This document shows positions 42,189 through 44,954 of a stretch of 44,954 nucleotides of DNA, piece after piece. Source of the stretch: Clostridia bacterium (lineage in GTDB: Bacteria > Bacillota > Clostridia > Peptostreptococcales > Anaerovoracaceae); contig CAAEEA010000059.1 in assembly GCA_900754795.1 (NCBI GenBank), positions 1 to 44,954 of the forward strand, given 5' to 3'. A program made the translations under genes and the position numbers. Each line of letters begins with the position of its first letter. Positions within the stretch are counted from its first letter, which is position 1. The notes under the pieces are model-generated. The model made no database searches, was not told the origin of the DNA, and saw nothing but the letters and a program-made list of their open reading frames with translations.

Positions 42189-43258
42189 TTACCGTATATC
42201 CTTCCCTTTTCTTTTCCTTTTAATATCCTGTCTGCTCCCTCTGCCAGAGCTTCCATCTCTTTTTCGCCCGGCATTATAACTATCTTTCCGAGATGACCCG
42301 CGTAACCTGCTATCATATCGGTGAACATCTTTGAATGGGCGACGCCGCCTGTGAGAATCACCGCGTCCACTCTGCCTCTGAGGGCTACTGACATTTCGGC
42401 GATTGCTTTTGCAACCTGATAAGCCATGGCTTCATAGACGACCGCGGCTTTTTTATCGCCTTTTTCGATCATAGCTTCTACTTCGCGGCAGTCGGTAACT
42501 CCAAGATAGGAGACCAGTCCTCCCTGTCCGCTTATCAGCTTTTCTATCTGTTCTCTCGTGTACTTGCCGGAAAAGCAAAGTTTAGTCCAGAGTATGAGCG
42601 GTATTCCTCCCGGTCTTTCCGGCGCCATAGGTCCGGCGTCGTAGGAACTGTCGTCAATAATCTCGCCTTTTTCGTGGGCGCTTACGGTAATCCCGCCGCC
42701 CATGTGCGCTACTATGACGTTCATGTCCCTGTATTCTTTTCCTACAGAGGCCGCGTATCTCATGGCCTGCGCCCTCGAGTTGAGAACATGGCAGCAGCCG
42801 TATCGTTCTATTTCAGCCAACCCGCTTATTTTGGCTATTTCGGTAAGCTCGCAGCCCATAGTCGAATCATAGATATATGCCGGCAGTCCCAGCGGCCGGG
42901 CGATATCATAAGCGAGCTGAGCGCCGAGGCTTGAAGCGTGGGGAGGATTATCCGGGCTTTTCATGGCTTCGCAAAGCTCAGGGGTGACAATATATCCTCC
43001 GCCGTGAAGTCCGATTATCATTCCTCCTCTGCCGACGGCAGCCGAAAGGTTCGACAGGTCGTAACCTTTGTCTTCAAGAGTCTGTCTGATCAGTTCCTCT
43101 CTGAACTGAAGCTGATTAAAGATTCCTCCCATGGCCTTTATCTGATCCGGGTCATGGGTGATGTTCTCTTCAAGTATTTTTTTAAGATCCCGGAAAACAG
43201 CTATCTTGGTGGTCGTAGACCCGGGGTTGATGACAAGGATGTCGGTGGTTTCTTTCAT
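42185..43258 (-). CDS. buk: Butyrate kinase
   Basis: Butyrate kinase turns butyryl phosphate and ADP into butyrate and ATP, the last energy-yielding step of butyrate fermentation, working with phosphotransbutyrylase (not in the window). The 357-residue protein has the ASKHA-fold opening LVINPGSTTTKIAVF (about 9), VAHMGGGITVSAHEKG for phosphate, DAGPMAPERPGGIP and LTGGVAHSKMFTDMI near the C terminus. Branched-chain acid kinase activity is possible. It overlaps nfo and the reductase gene by 4 bp on either side. Confidence 0.94.
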   Translation of the reverse strand: MKETTDILVINPGSTTTKIAVFRDLKKILEENITHDPDQIKAMGGIFNQLQFREELIRQTLEDKGYDLSNLSAAVGRGGMIIGLHGGGYIVTPELCEAMKSPDNPPHASSLGAQLAYDIARPLGLPAYIYDSTMGCELTEIAKISGLAEIERYGCCHVLNSRAQAMRYAASVGKEYRDMNVIVAHMGGGITVSAHEKGEIIDDSSYDAGPMAPERPGGIPLILWTKLCFSGKYTREQIEKLISGQGGLVSYLGVTDCREVEAMIEKGDKKAAVVYEAMAYQVAKAIAEMSVALRGRVDAVILTGGVAHSKMFTDMIAGYAGHLGKIVIMPGEKEMEALAEGADRILKGKEKGRIYGK

Positions 43259-44103
43259 TGATGTTCCCTTCTTTCCATCATTTCTCTCAGCATTTTTATC
43301 TCACGGCCGTATCCCCTGATATCTTCCTGCGGAGTCTCCAGTATAAACGGAAGTCCCTGCAGTTTCGGATGAATAAGCATACGTCCGAAAGCATCTTTTC
43401 CTATATAGCCTTCCCCGATTTTGGCGTGACGATCCTTCGCCGCTCCGCGCGGGTTTTTGCTGTCGTTTATGTGTATGGCTCTGAGCCGGTCCAGGCCGAT
43501 CACCCGGTCAAATTCGTCAAGCACGCCGTCAAGTCCGTTTATTATGTCGTATCCTGCATCATGCGCATGGCATGTGTCCAGGCAAACGCCGATTTTATCC
43601 TGAAGCCGGACACGCTCGATTACAGCCGCCAGTTCTTCAAAGCTCCCTCCCGTCTCGCTGCCTTTGCCTGCCATGGTTTCAAGCAGTATAATGGTAGACT
43701 GCTCAGGACTCAATATTTCGTTGAGCAGATTTGATATGAGTTCCACGCCTTTTTCGACTCCCTGCCCCACATGGCTTCCGGGATGAAAGTTATAATAATT
43801 GCCCGGGACATATTCCATACGGGCCAGATCGTCCTTCATCGCCATATGGGCGAATTCTCTGATCTTCGGGTCTTTTGACGCCGGATTGAGCGTATAGGGC
43901 GCGTGGGCGACTATTTTTCCGAAATCATGTTCCGCCATCAGTTTACGGCAGCGATCCGCGTCCTCTTTGTCGATGGCCTTTGCTCTGCCTCCTCTGGGAT
44001 TTCTGGTAAAAAACTGAAAAGTATCCGCTCCTATGGAGACGGCTTCTTTTGCCATATTCTCAAAACCTTTAGCCGATGTGAGATGGCATCCTAAATATAT
44101 CAT
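43255..44103 (-). CDS. nfo: Endonuclease IV (AP endonuclease)
   Basis: Nfo cuts DNA 5' of abasic sites in base-excision repair. The 282-residue TIM-barrel enzyme has the trinuclear zinc pattern: IVAHAPYTLN, NFHPGSHVGQGVEKG, ILLETMAGKGSETG, GVCLDTCHAHDAGYD, HINDSKNPRGAAKDRHAKIG and FILETPQED. It is a complete enzyme. The start is ATG 44103, 20 bp past the acetyltransferase gene, and its stop overlaps the buk start. Confidence 0.95.
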   Translation of the reverse strand: MIYLGCHLTSAKGFENMAKEAVSIGADTFQFFTRNPRGGRAKAIDKEDADRCRKLMAEHDFGKIVAHAPYTLNPASKDPKIREFAHMAMKDDLARMEYVPGNYYNFHPGSHVGQGVEKGVELISNLLNEILSPEQSTIILLETMAGKGSETGGSFEELAAVIERVRLQDKIGVCLDTCHAHDAGYDIINGLDGVLDEFDRVIGLDRLRAIHINDSKNPRGAAKDRHAKIGEGYIGKDAFGRMLIHPKLQGLPFILETPQEDIRGYGREIKMLREMMERREHQ

Positions 44104-44123
44104 GGTATCATCGCCCTTTCCTG

Positions 44124-44606
44124 TCAGAGATCAAGTTTCATAAACAGCGTGGTTTCTACCGGACTGTCGTTATAGCACTCTGTCTCATAAAATCCCAGAC
44201 TCCTGTACAGGCTCACCGCCTCGGCCAGTACCGGAAGCGTGTCAAGAAGCATGTGTTCGTATCCAATGTCGCGAGCGTCTTCTATAACTCGGAGAGCCAG
44301 CGCCCGTCCTGTTCCCGCGCCACGGTACCCGGGGCGCACATACAGCCTTTTCATTTCGCAGTCTGTGTCATTAAGCCGCCGCAGAGCTACACAGCCGGCG
44401 GACTTCCCGTTCAGAAGCGCAAGATAAAGCCTTCCGTCTGGCAGCCCGTATTTTTTGTCAAGATCCCGCACTTCGTCCCCATATCCCTGCAAGTCAAGGT
44501 ATTGGGCAAAGACCGGATCGGTCTTAACTAACATATCAGTATATTCGGTAAACAGTTTTATGATTTCATCTTCTCTGTCATAGGCCGGTATCAGCTCAGG
44601 CTTCAT
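44124..44606 (-). CDS. GNAT-family N-acetyltransferase
   Basis: The 160-residue protein carries a single acetyltransferase domain. The acetyl-CoA loop is RPGYRGAGTGRALALRVIED (about 92-111), preceded by the strand CVALRRLNDTDCEMKRLYV, and it ends with LYRSLGFYETECYNDSPVET, typical of the family. The acceptor is unknown. It lies 4 bp after the truncated XRE gene and is probably the first intact gene of the downstream operon. Confidence 0.88.
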   Translation of the reverse strand: MKPELIPAYDREDEIIKLFTEYTDMLVKTDPVFAQYLDLQGYGDEVRDLDKKYGLPDGRLYLALLNGKSAGCVALRRLNDTDCEMKRLYVRPGYRGAGTGRALALRVIEDARDIGYEHMLLDTLPVLAEAVSLYRSLGFYETECYNDSPVETTLFMKLDL

Positions 44607-44610
44607 TTTA

Positions 44611-44880
44611 TCACTCCGTTTTTTTAATGGCTCTGATCACCATTCCGCCTCCGTATCCCACCATGGCGAAAGCAAAGCCGAGAATGTAATTCTCAAAGGC
44701 TATTCCAAGTCCGGTGCCGATGACAAATCCTCCGATCATCAGCCACACAATGCTGTCGTCGTCATCTTCATCTTCGTTTACGGTCTTCGGGATGCCGAGG
44801 GCTTCGTCGGCGGAAAATCCAAGCACAATTGCCAGTTTGCGAAGGCTTTCCACGTCGGGAAGCGTTTCCCCGGTATCACA
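44611..44880 (-). pseudogene. 5'-truncated XRE-family regulator with membrane segment
   Basis: The frame reads TGETLPDVESLRKLAIVLGF, the last part of an XRE-type HTH (cf. WETGxxxPDxExLxKLA), then an acidic linker (EDEDDDDS) and a glycine-rich hydrophobic segment (MIGGFVIGTGLGIAF). The recognition helix and start are missing, and in-frame TAA at 44886-44884 lies just upstream. A GTG at 44853 could start a product, but it would lack a DNA-binding domain. The break coincides with mobile-element DNA, so this looks like insertional truncation. Confidence 0.7.
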
Positions 44881-44902
44881 TAGTTAAAGATATTGGTATC
44901 AT

Positions 44903-44954
44903 TCAATCAATTTTGCCGATAAAGCGGTAGAAGATTTCTACCTCCTGTTCCCGG
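44903..44954 (-). CDS. C-terminal end of a large serine recombinase (partial)
   Basis: The minus strand from the window edge reads REQEVEIFYRFIGKID and then TGA at 44905-44903. This matches the typical last residues (VEIFYRFIGKID-like) of serine site-specific recombinases carried by conjugative elements in Clostridia. It would sit just inside the element end, abutting the broken XRE gene. The rest lies outside the window, so the call rests on 16 residues. Confidence 0.55.
   Translation of the reverse strand, partial: REQEVEIFYRFIGKID

Overview
The window looks like chromosome of an anaerobic Bacillota of class Clostridia. The signs are strong AGGAGG-type ribosome binding sites, sigma-A promoters close to TTGACA-17-TATAAT, an RF2 gene with the CTT-TGA-C frameshift, butyrate kinase, an ornithine-racemase-like enzyme and late cobalamin genes. 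Base composition is moderately GC-rich, except for an AT-rich NERD gene and the two window ends. No rRNA, tRNA or CRISPR array was seen.

Both ends carry pieces of mobile elements. At the left (1-672) is the end of a tyrosine-recombinase-type integrative element abutting the 3' end of lysS: an excisionase-like gene, a coupled 30-codon ORF and arm-type direct repeats. At the right, the last codons of a large serine recombinase (44903-44954) lie against a 5'-truncated XRE-regulator gene.

From 673 to 16465 a minus-strand array runs secA, FAD oxidoreductase, prfB, tex, HAD phosphatase, addB, acetyltransferase, deoD, racemase, greA and lysS. birA-bioY (plus) follow. Next come a phosphoribosyltransferase, a PD-(D/E)XK-like protein, an MFS transporter, a peptidase pair (S9 and M20) and an HD/EamA pair. 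From 26862 to 31309 a plus-strand operon holds a TIM-barrel protein and the cobalamin nucleotide-loop genes cobT, cobU, cobS, a second CobU-like P-loop protein and a CobC-like phosphatase, followed by a foreign-looking NERD protein. aroK then converges on a metal P-type ATPase, which with csoR forms a probable copper regulon: both promoters carry a nearly identical 16-bp operator just downstream of the -10.

The rest is minus strand: metN-metI-metQ plus a metallo-beta-lactamase-fold gene, and upstream of that nfo-buk-flavin reductase-PF06541 protein-phosphohexomutase. The most striking feature is the metNIQ leader (39389-39660). It encodes a 30-residue peptide with eight Met codons within 13 positions, followed by a strong intrinsic terminator just before metN. 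Three alternative pairings (1:2, 2:3, 3:4) match the architecture of a trp-type attenuator, here apparently reading methionyl-tRNA supply. Firmicutes usually control Met uptake with SAM riboswitches or T-boxes, so this is the best candidate for an undescribed system in the window.
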